Shown here: positions 1 through 8,951 of the stretch, one piece after another
How positions within the stretch are numbered: the stretch's first letter is position 1
Layout: each line of letters opens with the position of its first letter
Source of the DNA: CAYMYN01 sp964394665
GTDB taxonomy: Bacteria; Planctomycetota; UBA1135; GCA-002686595
DNA length: 64,000 nt
Assembly (NCBI GenBank): GCA_964394665.1
Contig: CAYMYN010000004.1
Span: 124,001 to 188,000 of the forward strand
Reading direction: 5' to 3'
Translations under genes and position numbers: made by a program
The notes under the pieces: generated by a model
Databases searched by the model: none
The model's input: the letters and a program-made list of their open reading frames with translations, nothing else
What the model was told of the DNA's origin: nothing

Positions 1-266
1 CGCGGGCCCGTGCGCGAGCGGGGCCGCGGAAGGGGCGGACCGGGGGCGCGAACGGTCCGCCGAGGCGGGGCCGGCGCACGGGGCTGGGACGGGCGCCGGG
101 GCGAGGGTGTCGAGGAGCGTGGGCCGCGGCGCGGCCGGGGAGCCGCGTCGAAGGGCGACCAGGATAGCGGCCCGGCCCACCCCGAGGTAGTCCGACGGCC
201 TCCCCGCCTCCGATCCCCCGATCCCGCCCGTGCGCCGCGCCTCGGGCGCAGGGAAGGGCCGCGGGC
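1..266. other. GC-rich stretch without a supported gene
   Basis: This stretch lies downstream of the cytochrome gene, which ends at 267 on the minus strand. The open frames that cross it have no recognisable domain and look like by-products of very high GC content. I see no tRNA, repeat or clear promoter. A gene entering from the left edge cannot be excluded. Confidence 0.5.
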
Positions 267-1319
267 TCAGGGCCGGCGGACGGCGAGCCGCAGGTCGAGG
301 AACGGGGTCGGGGCGTCGAGTCCCGGGGAGTGGTGCACGGCGCGCACGCGCAGGGCGGGGCCCAGGGCCTCGAGCTCGACCTCGCGCTCGGCGTCGACCG
401 CCAGGAAGGTCGCCTTGCCGATCTCGAACTCGGCGCGGGCGAGGGGGGCGTCGGCGGCGTCCAGGACCTCGACCTCGAAGGTCAGACGCCGGTCCTCGAG
501 CCCGGGCACGCGGTGGCCGCAGCGATTGACGAGCCGCAAAACGCTGCGCCCATCGCGCTCGAACGCCGACAGGTCGAAGGCCTGGGCCAGGAACGCCGGG
601 TCGCGGGTCGATTGCAGCTCGTGGCTACGCCCGGGGCGCACGGGCGAGCGCTCCCCGCTCGTCGGGTCGATCGCGACCGAACGTTCGACGGGCCGCATGT
701 GGCAAGCGACGCAGCTCTTGCCCTTCTGGTGTTGCTCGGTGCGCTGGAAGTCCCGGCCCAGCCCGATCACCGGGCCGATGGTGGTCGAGTGGCACGAGAG
801 GCACAGCTCGCTCTCCCCCTCGGGCAGGAAGCTCACGCCCTGCACCGAGCGGTGGGCCTCGGTCGGGATGCCCCAGGGGCCGAGGATCTCGCCCTCGGGC
901 CCCAGGTGGCAGACCACGCAGTCGATCCCGCGCTGGCGGACCTCCTCGCGCACCTCGGGGCGCAGGCCGACGCCCGTTCCGTGCACGGGCTGGGGCGCGT
1001 GGCAGGCGTAGCAGCCCTCGGGCCGTCGCAGGCCCACGAGGGAGGCCTGGTAGAGCGGATCGATCCAGGCCAGGGCGTGCAGCGTGGTCGACCACTCCTC
1101 CGCGATCTCGGGGTGGCAGGCGGCGCAGTCGAGCTCGCGCCAGGCTTCGTTGCGCGCGGGCAGCGGGCCGGGCGCGGGGCGCACGGGGCCCAGGTGCCAG
1201 AGCTCGCCGGCGATCTCGACCGCGTCCGTCCCGGGGGGCGCCGCGGGTTCCTGGGCCGCGAAGGCCAGGCACACGATGGCCGAGGCCGCGAGCAGGGCCG
1301 CCGGGATCGAACGGGGCAT
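267..1319 (-). CDS. Exported pentaheme c-type cytochrome
   Basis: The 350-aa protein begins with a Sec-type signal peptide (about residues 1-22, ending near AFA-A). It carries five CXXCH heme c attachment motifs: CAACH at 65-69, CYACH at 103-107, CVVCH at 134-138, CLSCH at 173-177 and CVACH at 203-207. The last ~130 residues have no heme motif and look like a beta-rich domain. The motif layout is that of multiheme cytochromes of the c554/perCXXCH kind, which carry electrons outside the cytoplasmic membrane. The exact partner is unknown. It follows a 58-aa ORF by 42 bases on the same strand, so the two are probably co-transcribed. The heme count is read directly; the electron-transfer role is family knowledge. 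Confidence 0.85.
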   Translation of the reverse strand: MPRSIPAALLAASAIVCLAFAAQEPAAPPGTDAVEIAGELWHLGPVRPAPGPLPARNEAWRELDCAACHPEIAEEWSTTLHALAWIDPLYQASLVGLRRPEGCYACHAPQPVHGTGVGLRPEVREEVRQRGIDCVVCHLGPEGEILGPWGIPTEAHRSVQGVSFLPEGESELCLSCHSTTIGPVIGLGRDFQRTEQHQKGKSCVACHMRPVERSVAIDPTSGERSPVRPGRSHELQSTRDPAFLAQAFDLSAFERDGRSVLRLVNRCGHRVPGLEDRRLTFEVEVLDAADAPLARAEFEIGKATFLAVDAEREVELEALGPALRVRAVHHSPGLDAPTPFLDLRLAVRRP

Positions 1320-1359
1320 GGTGGAGCGCGCGCGCCCGGCGGGGCGCCTGCGGGCGGGG

Positions 1360-1536
1360 CTACTTGTCGAAGACGTTGGTCTCGCTGGGGGAGATGCGCT
1401 CCTCGACGCGCTCGACGGTCAGGTCGAGCTTCGCGAAGTCCAGGCCGGCGACGGGGTTCTCGAGCGTCGGGGCGGCCTTGGGTCGGGCCTCTGCGGCCTG
1501 CCGCTCGGGGGCGGTCTTCTCGCGTTTGGGTTCCAC
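1360..1536 (-). CDS. Small charged protein upstream of the cytochrome
   Basis: This 58-aa ORF starts at a GTG with a strong ribosome binding site (AGGAGG, 8 bases upstream). An in-frame ATG at 1566 lacks a comparable site, so I prefer the GTG. The product is hydrophilic, rich in Lys, Arg, Glu and Pro in its first half, and ends with a TNVFDK tail. It has no cysteine, no signal peptide and no membrane segment. I do not recognise a family. Its position just before the pentaheme cytochrome suggests a shared operon but does not reveal a function. Confidence 0.55.
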   Translation of the reverse strand: MEPKREKTAPERQAAEARPKAAPTLENPVAGLDFAKLDLTVERVEERISPSETNVFDK

Positions 1537-1648
1537 TGCGCGCTCCTCCTGGGGCCGACGGTCCACCCAGGTTCCGCGAAGGGGGCGGGCGCCGTCAACC
1601 CTGGCCCGGGTGCTTCGCGACGGGGTTTCCCGCCCGGGGGGAGCCCGC

Positions 1649-1654
1649 TACCGT
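1649..1654 (+). promoter_or_regulatory. -10 hexamer for a leaderless transcript
   Basis: TACCGT lies 7 bases before the GTG at 1662. This spacing puts the transcription start on the start codon. No TTGAC-like -35 is seen. The same arrangement occurs before several other genes in the window. Confidence 0.5.
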
Positions 1655-1661
1655 CGCCCGC

Positions 1662-2567
1662 GTGGCGGCCTTGCTCCCGGGGGACGTGGTCGGCGCCTGG
1701 GCCGGCCTGATCCTGCCCTTCGGGCGCGGGGGCGAGGTCGATGGGGGCGCCCTGGCCGTGCAGCTCGAGCGCCTCGTCGCGGCCGGGGTGGCGGGCTTCT
1801 TCGCCGCCGACGACACGGGCGACCTGGCGGCCCTGGACGCGGCCCAGGCACGGTCGGTCCACGAACGCCTGGCCGAGCTCGGCGCCGAGGTCGGCCTGCC
1901 GGTGGTGCTCGACGCCCGGGCCGAGGGGCTCGAGCGGGCCGTCGGACGCATGGCGGCGGGCGCCGAGCTCGATCCCGCGGCCTGGCTGGTGTGTGCGCCG
2001 CCGGCGGAGAACCCGCGCGACCTCGCCGACCTCGAAGCCCTGGCGCGGGCCGCCGCCCCGGCCTCCCTGATCCTCGACGAGCCGCGCTCGGGCGCCTTCG
2101 AGGGCGCGGCGCTCGCGCGCTGGGCAGCGGCGGTGCCCCAGTTCGTGGGCGCGCGGATCCGGCCCCGGGACGGGGATCGCTGGAGCGAGCTCCGGGCGCT
2201 CGCCGAGGAACTGGCGCTGTTCGCCGCGGGCCGCGAGTGGGCGGCCGCCGCGCGTTGGGGCGCGCGCAGCTCGGGCTCGGAGCTGGTGGCCCTCTCGCCC
2301 GAGCTCGCCGTCGCCACGGCCGAGCTGCTCGAGCGCGACGTGCAGCGCGCCCTACGCCGCGAGCGCCGCTTCCAGCACCTGCTCGAGGCCCATGCCCTGC
2401 CGCTCCTGCGGCGCGCCTCGCTGCCGCCCGAAGCCCTCGGCCGCGTCCTCTCCCTGGCCGGCGGCTGGTGCCCGGGCCTGGCGCGCGACGCACAGGGCCA
2501 CGACCTCGGCGCGGCGACCGGCCTGCGCGAGCTGCGCGCGGCGGCGCGCGCCGTGGCCTGGGACTGA
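1662..2567 (+). CDS. DapA-superfamily (dihydrodipicolinate synthase/NAL fold) protein, probably non-catalytic
   Basis: The 301-aa product follows the DapA pattern: a start strand ending in LILPF, then G-x-VD at 24-27, and ADDTGDL at 49-55 where active enzymes have GTTGE. The region where DapA has the YNxP tyrosine reads LDEP (138-141). The strand that should carry the Schiff-base lysine (GIKxxS) reads GARIRP (163-168). Both catalytic residues are therefore absent, so aldolase or dehydratase activity is unlikely. The GTG at 1662 is preferred because a -10 hexamer precedes it by 7 bases; a second GTG at 1686 is possible. It converges with the radical SAM gene on the other strand. Function unknown. 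Confidence 0.65.
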   Translation: MAALLPGDVVGAWAGLILPFGRGGEVDGGALAVQLERLVAAGVAGFFAADDTGDLAALDAAQARSVHERLAELGAEVGLPVVLDARAEGLERAVGRMAAGAELDPAAWLVCAPPAENPRDLADLEALARAAAPASLILDEPRSGAFEGAALARWAAAVPQFVGARIRPRDGDRWSELRALAEELALFAAGREWAAAARWGARSSGSELVALSPELAVATAELLERDVQRALRRERRFQHLLEAHALPLLRRASLPPEALGRVLSLAGGWCPGLARDAQGHDLGAATGLRELRAAARAVAWD

Positions 2568-2573
2568 TCGCGC

Positions 2574-4850
2574 TCAGGCTCGCAGGTCGCGCGCGCGGAG
2601 CGAGCGCCGCACGGGCGCCGCGGCGCGCAGCAGTCCGGCGCGGGCCAGGGCGGTCGCGAAGCGCTCGAGGTTGGCTTTGGCCGCGTCGGCGCCGGGCAGG
2701 GTCGCGTCGAGCGCTTCGATCAGATCGCCCAGGGTGCCGGCGGCGCGCAGGGCCTCGAGGGCGCGGCGGCCGTCGGGGCGCAGCTCGCAGAACTCGGCCG
2801 TCTCGCCGTCGTAGGCGAGCACCGCCGGCGCGCGCTCGAGGGGCGCGATGCGCTCCTGCGCCGCGCGTTCGGCCCCCGCGACGTAGCGCCCGGTCAGAAA
2901 GTCGGGCCGCACGGCGCGCGCCAGGGGCGAGGCCAGGGCGGACAGGACTTCGTTGTAGCGGAAGGGCAGGTCGACGAGCGCCAGGTCGTCGCCGACGCGC
3001 AGCCCCGGATCGGGGCCGAGGGTCGTGCGCCGATGGGTGCGCTCGGCGCAGCGCGCGGCGAACTCGTCCGGCGTCGTGCCCTGCGCGAGGTGCAGGAAGT
3101 AGTGGCTCTTCTGCTGGAAGAAGAACAGGTTGTCGCCGGAGAAGAGCGGCAGGAACTCGGCGAAGCCGGCCATCATCTCGCAGAACATCTCGGCCGCCTC
3201 CTCCTGGGTCATCCCCTGCTGCGCCTCGTAGTCGTGGTAGAGCTGGAGGTCGGCCTCGGGGTCCTCGAGGATGCGGATGCCGAAGGGCTCGGGGTTGCGG
3301 TAGATCTCGGCCACCTCGTCGATGTGGAAGGTCTGCAGGGAGACCTCGCGCACGACGTCGGAGTGTCGGCGCAGGAAGTCGAGGGTGGCGCGCGCTTCGG
3401 CGCGCGTCTCGGTCGGGAAACCGACCATGGCGTAGAAGGTGACGCTGATGCCGGCCTCGGTGCAGTTGCGCGCGACCTCGATCGTGCGCTCGAGGCTCTG
3501 ACCCTTCTTCATCAGCTTGAGCAAACGCGGCGTCGCGGTCTCGAAGCCGAAGAGCAGCTTGCGGCAACCCGACTCGTACAGCGTGCGCGCGCCTTCGGGC
3601 GTGTAGGCCTTGGGCTCGACGCGCGCGTCGGCCCACCAGCGGATGTCCGCGCCGCGGCGGATCAGCTCCTCGGGCAGGTCGCGGATCATGCCGGGCGGCA
3701 TGCAGTCGGTGATGAAGTTGACGTTGCGCGTGTTGTAGCGCTCCTTCAACGTCAGCACCGCGTCGACGATCGTTTCGGCGCGGCGCGTGCGATAGCCCGG
3801 GCCGATGACCGTCGGCAGGGTGCAGAAGGTGCACTCGCCGTAGTAACAGCCGCGGTTGACGTCGAAGGGCAGGACGATCTGCGGCGTGAAGTAGAGCTCG
3901 AAGGGCAGGCCGTCGAAGTCCGGCACCGGCGCGCGGTCGAGGGCGATCGGGTGGGCCGGGGCGTTCGTAACCGGCCGGGGCTCGGCCGCGGAGCGGTCGA
4001 ACCAGGTCAGGGAGCCGACACCGGACAGTCCCTCGCCCGCCGCGAGCGCCTGGCACAGCGCGAGCAAGGGCGCCTCGCCCTCGTGGAAGATCAGCGAGTC
4101 GAGGCACTCGGCGATGCCCGGGGCGCGCATCAGCTTCGCGCCGATGTAGGCCAGGAATCCGCCGCCGGCGGTGACGTGGCACTCGGGCAGGGCGCGCTTG
4201 ACCATGCGGCCCAGGGTCAGGGCCGGGATGAGCTGGCTGCCGTAGATCACGCTCAGCCCGAGCACGCGCGGCCGGCGGGCGATCAAGCGCGGGAGCAGGG
4301 TCGCGCGGAAGTGCTCGACGAAGGGGTTCTGATCGGCGTCCAGGGTGGCCGCGAGCAGCTCCGCCGAGCGGTCGTTCGCGTAGGCCATCGTGAAGTTGTG
4401 CGGAGTCAAGCGGCTGGGGAACCAGGCCGCCGACGCCAGGCGCAGGCCGTGGTACAGCGTGCGCATGGCCGGCAGGTAGCGCTCGGGATCGAAGAACCCG
4501 TCCCCGCGGGCGACGCGCTTGGCGTCCTCGACGCGCTCGATCAGGGCCGCTGCGGACACCGCCGTCTCGGCGGCGGCGCGGAAGCCCTCGAGCTCGCCGA
4601 ACGGCAGGGAGTCGGCGCGCAGGTAGCGCTCCAGGGGCAGGCGGCGGGCCGCGCGCGCGGCGGCCTCCTCGAGGTAGGGCCGCGAGAGGAACCGGTCGTA
4701 GGCCTCGATCGAGGCGTCGATGAGCTCGACGTCCGCGAAGCCGTGCGCGCCGAGGTAGGCCTTGAGGCACGGCAGCGCGAGGTAGGGCTGGGTGAAGTGC
4801 CCCTGCGGCGGGAAGAGCAGGGTGACGGGGAACGGGGCGGTCTGGATCAT
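2574..4850 (-). CDS. B12-binding-domain radical SAM enzyme (second of a tandem pair)
   Basis: This 758-aa protein has an N-terminal Rossmann-like region of the cobalamin-binding type, including a GGGFLAYIG segment. A central radical SAM domain carries the cluster motif GCYYGECTFC, spaced CX4CX2C rather than the usual CX3CX2C. The C-terminal ~200 residues look like a winged-helix accessory domain. Related GCYWGxCxFC proteins include peptide- and lipid-modifying enzymes, but the substrate cannot be read from sequence. The ATG overlaps the stop of the upstream radical SAM gene by four bases (ATGA), so the two are translationally coupled. No precursor peptide gene is visible next to it. Confidence 0.8.
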   Translation of the reverse strand: MIQTAPFPVTLLFPPQGHFTQPYLALPCLKAYLGAHGFADVELIDASIEAYDRFLSRPYLEEAAARAARRLPLERYLRADSLPFGELEGFRAAAETAVSAAALIERVEDAKRVARGDGFFDPERYLPAMRTLYHGLRLASAAWFPSRLTPHNFTMAYANDRSAELLAATLDADQNPFVEHFRATLLPRLIARRPRVLGLSVIYGSQLIPALTLGRMVKRALPECHVTAGGGFLAYIGAKLMRAPGIAECLDSLIFHEGEAPLLALCQALAAGEGLSGVGSLTWFDRSAAEPRPVTNAPAHPIALDRAPVPDFDGLPFELYFTPQIVLPFDVNRGCYYGECTFCTLPTVIGPGYRTRRAETIVDAVLTLKERYNTRNVNFITDCMPPGMIRDLPEELIRRGADIRWWADARVEPKAYTPEGARTLYESGCRKLLFGFETATPRLLKLMKKGQSLERTIEVARNCTEAGISVTFYAMVGFPTETRAEARATLDFLRRHSDVVREVSLQTFHIDEVAEIYRNPEPFGIRILEDPEADLQLYHDYEAQQGMTQEEAAEMFCEMMAGFAEFLPLFSGDNLFFFQQKSHYFLHLAQGTTPDEFAARCAERTHRRTTLGPDPGLRVGDDLALVDLPFRYNEVLSALASPLARAVRPDFLTGRYVAGAERAAQERIAPLERAPAVLAYDGETAEFCELRPDGRRALEALRAAGTLGDLIEALDATLPGADAAKANLERFATALARAGLLRAAAPVRRSLRARDLRA

Positions 4851-6844
4851 GTCGTCGCACCCGGGGACGGGGGTGGGGTGGGCCTGGGGCCCGCGCCGGC
4901 GGAGGGTAGCGGCCCGGCCGGGGCCGCGCGTTCGAAGGTGATGAGATCCGCGTCGGCGAGCCGGCGCAGGGCGCCCGGAAACCCGGGGAGCTGCTCCTCG
5001 AGCTCGACGAGCGTCCGCCCGCGGTAGGCCGGTAGGGCGAGGAGCCCGAGGACGCGCACCACATCGGGAGCGACGCGGGCGCTGTGGACCCCCGTCTCGC
5101 TCGCGCGCAGGGCGAGCCACACCGGCCCGCCGAAGGCCGGGTCGTCCGCCGCCGGCGCCTCGCCGCTCGCCAGCAACCGCTCCACGGCCGCCGGCGCGTC
5201 GCGTTCGAGCTCCACGAGTTCCACGGCCAGGCGCGGCGTGGCCCTGGGATCGTCGCTCGCGCACGCCGCGCCCGGATCGAGCGGACCCCTGGCCGCGGCG
5301 CGCACCCGGGCCTGCTCCCAACCGAGGGCCGCGCGCACCAGCGCGTTCCCCGCGGCCAGCGCGAAGCCCTCGAAGCTGCGCCCCCCGCTGCGCCAGGCGC
5401 GGTAGGTCGCGAGGGCGTGGGGCGCCCCCAGGGCGCGGCCGAGCAGGGCGAAGGTCTTGGGGAAACGCATCAGCACCGGCGGCAACTCGACGGCGATCTC
5501 GGAGAGGTCGCGCAGGTACGCCTCGTCCCCGGGCAGGAGCGCCCAGGTCGTGAAGAGGTCGGGGTGCGCGGCGATCAGCTCGCGTTCGGGGCCGGTCAGG
5601 CCGGCGCCCAGGGCCATGTCGGGCGGGATGCCCTCGATCGGCCGCGCGTCCGCGCCGAACTCCTCGCCCAGGGCGCACCCCGGTTGGGGGTTCACCAGGT
5701 GCAGGGAGAGGTTCACGCCGGCGCGCAGGCTGGCCGCCGCGCACAGCTCGAGGGACGCGGCGAGGGCTGGTTCGTCCTCGCCCGGCAGGCCCAGGATCAG
5801 GGACAGGATCGGCGTGATGCCGTGCCGCGCGCAGCGCTCGACCGCGCCGAGCACGTCCAGCGCGGGATCCATCCGCTTGTCGCAGCGCTCGCGCACCCGT
5901 GGATCGGCGGATTCGATGCCGAGCAGCACGCGATAGCAGCCCGCGCGTCCCATCGCCGCGAGCAGCTCGCCGTCGAGGTGGTCGACCCGTGCGCGGCACT
6001 CCCAGGGCACGCGCACGCCGCGCGCGACCATCCGCTCGCAGAACGCCAGCGCGTGCTTGCGGTCGGCGCCGAACAGGTCGTGGCACAGGTAGGCGTTGCG
6101 CGCGCCGGGCAGGGTCCGCAGGGCGGCGACTTCGTCCACCAGGCGCTCGACGGGCAGGGTGCGCGAGCGCCGGCCCCAGAAACGGCCGATGGTGCAGAAG
6201 CTGCAGTCGTAGACGCAGCCCCGGCCGCTGTCGATCGGAGTCAGGCCCTCCCGCTCGCCGGTCAGCGCCTTGTAGGCCGTGAGCGGCGGCAACAGGTCCC
6301 AGGCGCAGTCGGCGAGCAGCCCCAGGTCGGGGAGGGGGGCGCGGTCCGGCTCGCGCCGCGCCTTCCCCCCGCGGTCGCGCCAGGTGAGGCCGGGGACGCC
6401 CGCGAGGCCGCGGCCCTCGGCCAGGCGGCCAAGGAGCTCGGGCAGGGTGAGTTCGCCCTCGCCGCGCACGACCACGTCGACCGCGGGGAAACGCTCCACG
6501 AGGGCCCGATCGAGGCCGGTGGTGCCCGGTCCGCCCAGGAGGATCACGGAGTCCGCGCGTCGCGCGCGGAGGCGCTCGGCGATGGCCAGGGCCGCGGGCA
6601 GAGTCGCGCCCATCGTGGAGAAACCCACGACGTCCGCGGCCTCTCGCGCCAGCAGCTCGGCGGCCGCGTCGGCGAGCGCGTCGCCCGCGGGCAACTCGCC
6701 CGCGGCCAGGCGGTACGCCAGGTCCTCGAGGGCCACGTCGACGCCGCGGCGGCGCAGCTCGCCCCCCAGGCGCAGGAGCCCCGGGGGCGGCATCGAGTAC
6801 CCGAAGGTGTCCCGATGGGGGGCGTAGGCGAGGAGCACGCGCAC
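4847..6844 (-). CDS. B12-binding-domain radical SAM enzyme (first of a tandem pair)
   Basis: The 665-aa protein starts VRVLLAYAP, typical of an N-terminal cobalamin-binding domain. GFSTMGAT and LLGGPGT segments follow within the first ~115 residues. The radical SAM domain carries GCVYDCSFC (CX3CX2C), and a LLGIES motif in its second half fits the SAM-binding strands of Elp3/MiaB-fold enzymes. A winged-helix-like region closes the protein. The GTG at 6844 gives the natural start of the B12 domain; no clear Shine-Dalgarno is present. It is transcribed divergently from the lipoprotein gene at 7006. Chemistry such as methylation or ring formation is possible, but the substrate is unknown. Confidence 0.8.
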   Translation of the reverse strand: MRVLLAYAPHRDTFGYSMPPPGLLRLGGELRRRGVDVALEDLAYRLAAGELPAGDALADAAAELLAREAADVVGFSTMGATLPAALAIAERLRARRADSVILLGGPGTTGLDRALVERFPAVDVVVRGEGELTLPELLGRLAEGRGLAGVPGLTWRDRGGKARREPDRAPLPDLGLLADCAWDLLPPLTAYKALTGEREGLTPIDSGRGCVYDCSFCTIGRFWGRRSRTLPVERLVDEVAALRTLPGARNAYLCHDLFGADRKHALAFCERMVARGVRVPWECRARVDHLDGELLAAMGRAGCYRVLLGIESADPRVRERCDKRMDPALDVLGAVERCARHGITPILSLILGLPGEDEPALAASLELCAAASLRAGVNLSLHLVNPQPGCALGEEFGADARPIEGIPPDMALGAGLTGPERELIAAHPDLFTTWALLPGDEAYLRDLSEIAVELPPVLMRFPKTFALLGRALGAPHALATYRAWRSGGRSFEGFALAAGNALVRAALGWEQARVRAAARGPLDPGAACASDDPRATPRLAVELVELERDAPAAVERLLASGEAPAADDPAFGGPVWLALRASETGVHSARVAPDVVRVLGLLALPAYRGRTLVELEEQLPGFPGALRRLADADLITFERAAPAGPLPSAGAGPRPTPPPSPGATT

Positions 6845-6955
6845 GGGGTCGGGTGGGGCGGGGTTCGTCGCGCGCGGCGTGGGGCGGCCGTGGGAGGGCG
6901 GCGGCCGGTTCGTCGGGAGTCTTCGGCCCGCATCGCTATCCGCGGCGCGGGCCCC

Positions 6956-6961
6956 TAGGCT
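6956..6961 (+). promoter_or_regulatory. Probable -10 element upstream of the repeat lipoprotein
   Basis: TAGGCT is the same hexamer used before other genes here. It lies 44 bases before the ATG at 7006, so this transcript would have a short leader. No convincing -35 was found. Confidence 0.35.
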
Positions 6962-7005
6962 ACCGCGCCTGTCGTCCCGCGCACCCCGCTTCCGCCACTG
7001 CTCCC

Positions 7006-8922
7006 ATGCCGCTTCTTCCCCGCTCCGCTCGCACCCGCCTGGCCCTGCTCGCGCCCCCGATCCTCCTGCTCGCCGCCTGCAGCGGGAGCGGGGGCGAGGA
7101 CTCGAGCATCGTCTTCACCGTGCGCACCACCCAGGTCGCCGTGGCCTCGACCACGCCGCTGGTCGTGGGGGGCGCCTGGATCGCCTTCCTCGCCGACGAG
7201 GCGGCCAGCGGCAACGTCGACTTCAACGGCGACGGCGACTTCGTCGACCAGATCGCCTACGTGGTGAACGCCACCACGCGGGTCGAGACGAACCTGGAGG
7301 TCGCCGCGCGCGAGTTGGCCTGGCTCGGCGACACGCTCTTCCTGGCGGTCGACGAGGCCTTCGACGGCCGCGACTGGGGCGGCGCGCCGGGGACCACCGA
7401 GCCCGTGCTGCTGCGCTGGAGCGCGGGCGGGGGCGGCCTGCAGTTCGTCGACGTGCTCTCCCCGTCCTCGCCCAAGGCCTTCGCGGTGGTCGGCGACCTG
7501 CTGTTCTACGCCTCCGGCGACACCCCGGCCGGCGCCCAGGACACCAGCCTGCGCGTCGTCGAGCGCGCGGACCCGGGCGATCCCCACGGGATCCTGAGCG
7601 ACGACCTCGTGGGTGCCTTGCGCCCGCGCATCCTGGGTGAGCAGGCCGGGATCCTGTTCCTGGCGCTCAACGAGCCGGCGGAGGGGCGCGACCTCAATGG
7701 GGACGCGGACTCGCTCGATGCCGCGGTGTTGGCCCTGCTCGACGGCACGGGGACCCTCGTGGGCCCGGGCTACAGCCGCGACGTGCTGAACACGGGGCTG
7801 GCGCTCGCCAACGCGAACGCGCCCCTGCGCGCGCGCTCGATCACCGGGGGCGGCCGCGCGGTCGGATTCCTCGTCAACGAAGCGGCCCAGGGCAACGCGA
7901 ACCTGAACCTGTTCGACGGCAACACCCTGCCGTCCTCGTGGTATCCGCCGCACTGCCCCGTCCAGGGGGACACCGACACGCTGGACGACGTGTTGCACTA
8001 CCTGTCGTTCGAGGCCTGGCAGCAGAACCCGGGGGGCAATCCTCCGGTGAACACCGGCATCTGCGGCGCGGCCCGCATCGTCATGACCGCCGATGCGGTG
8101 GGCACGCTCAGCCCGGAGAGCGCGGAGGGCACCTGTGCGCTCAACGGCGACGGGGACCAGGCCGACACGATCTTCCGCTGGATCCGCTTCGGCCAGCCGC
8201 CGGTGACGGACGTCGGGTTGCTGCTCGCGGTCGACACGTCCCTGGCCGGGCCCGCGGCGGCCGTGGCCGAGCTCTCGGGGCGCTTCGTGATCCAGGTCGA
8301 CGAAGCGGCCGACGACCGCGATCGGGACGGCCAGCCGGGCGTCGATCGCAAGCTCGTGGGTTGGATCTCGCCCACCGCGACCACCCTCGCCTTCACCTTC
8401 GACCACGACCCGAGCCCCAACGTGCAGCGCTTCGCGACCGCGACCTGGTTGGGCGAGACTCCGAGCCGCGCGCGCCTGGGCCTGGCCTTCGCCGAGAGCT
8501 CGAACAACGAGTTCCTGAACCAGGACCAGGACAAGCTCGACAGCGTGCCGACCTTCGCGCGCATCGACACCTCCGCCGGGACGCGGCTGGTGTTCCCCGG
8601 CGTGGCCTATGCCGTGCAGCAGCAGAACGCCGGGATCGACGTGATCCGCGGCTGGGGCTTCTACCGCATCAGCGAGGCCGAGGACGACCGCGACTGGAAC
8701 GCCGACGGCGACAAGCTCGACCACGTGCTCGTCGCGACGAACCTCAGCACGGGGCAGACCGTGTACCTCGGTCCCTTGAACACCCTCGCGCGGCGAGCGG
8801 CGGAGGGTCAGGCGGACGGGAACGGCGACGCGGCGGCGTTCCTCGTGTCCGAGGCGATCGCGGGCGACCTGAACGCCGACGGCGACTCCCTGGACTTCGT
8901 CGTGCGCTACGTCCGGTTCTGA
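7006..8922 (+). CDS. Lipoprotein with repeated DxNxDGDxxD calcium-type motifs
   Basis: The 638-aa protein has a lipoprotein signal peptide ending in LLLAAC, so it should be lipid-anchored in the cell envelope. The body repeats a module of ~80-100 residues. Each module pairs a strand such as AFLADEAA or FLVNEAA with an acidic loop: DFNGDGDFVD, DLNGDADSLD, LNGDGDQAD, DRDRDGQPGVD, DWNADGDKLD and DLNADGDSLD. These loops resemble the calcium-binding loops of EF-hand and dockerin repeats. The modules may form a beta-propeller-like fold, which is inference. Cysteines beyond the anchor are few. No enzyme motif is present. It stands alone, convergent with the aldo/keto reductase. Confidence 0.75.
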   Translation: MPLLPRSARTRLALLAPPILLLAACSGSGGEDSSIVFTVRTTQVAVASTTPLVVGGAWIAFLADEAASGNVDFNGDGDFVDQIAYVVNATTRVETNLEVAARELAWLGDTLFLAVDEAFDGRDWGGAPGTTEPVLLRWSAGGGGLQFVDVLSPSSPKAFAVVGDLLFYASGDTPAGAQDTSLRVVERADPGDPHGILSDDLVGALRPRILGEQAGILFLALNEPAEGRDLNGDADSLDAAVLALLDGTGTLVGPGYSRDVLNTGLALANANAPLRARSITGGGRAVGFLVNEAAQGNANLNLFDGNTLPSSWYPPHCPVQGDTDTLDDVLHYLSFEAWQQNPGGNPPVNTGICGAARIVMTADAVGTLSPESAEGTCALNGDGDQADTIFRWIRFGQPPVTDVGLLLAVDTSLAGPAAAVAELSGRFVIQVDEAADDRDRDGQPGVDRKLVGWISPTATTLAFTFDHDPSPNVQRFATATWLGETPSRARLGLAFAESSNNEFLNQDQDKLDSVPTFARIDTSAGTRLVFPGVAYAVQQQNAGIDVIRGWGFYRISEAEDDRDWNADGDKLDHVLVATNLSTGQTVYLGPLNTLARRAAEGQADGNGDAAAFLVSEAIAGDLNADGDSLDFVVRYVRF

Positions 8923-8951
8923 TCCCAGCGCCGGAAGGGGCGCCCCGGCCG

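Noticed and set aside
1648..6086. Very long minus-strand frames continuing across the radical SAM genes
   Set aside because: They are out-of-frame or upstream extensions of the real radical SAM genes. The Pro/Arg/Ala composition shows no motifs, and the true starts at 4850 and 6844 carry the B12-domain beginning.
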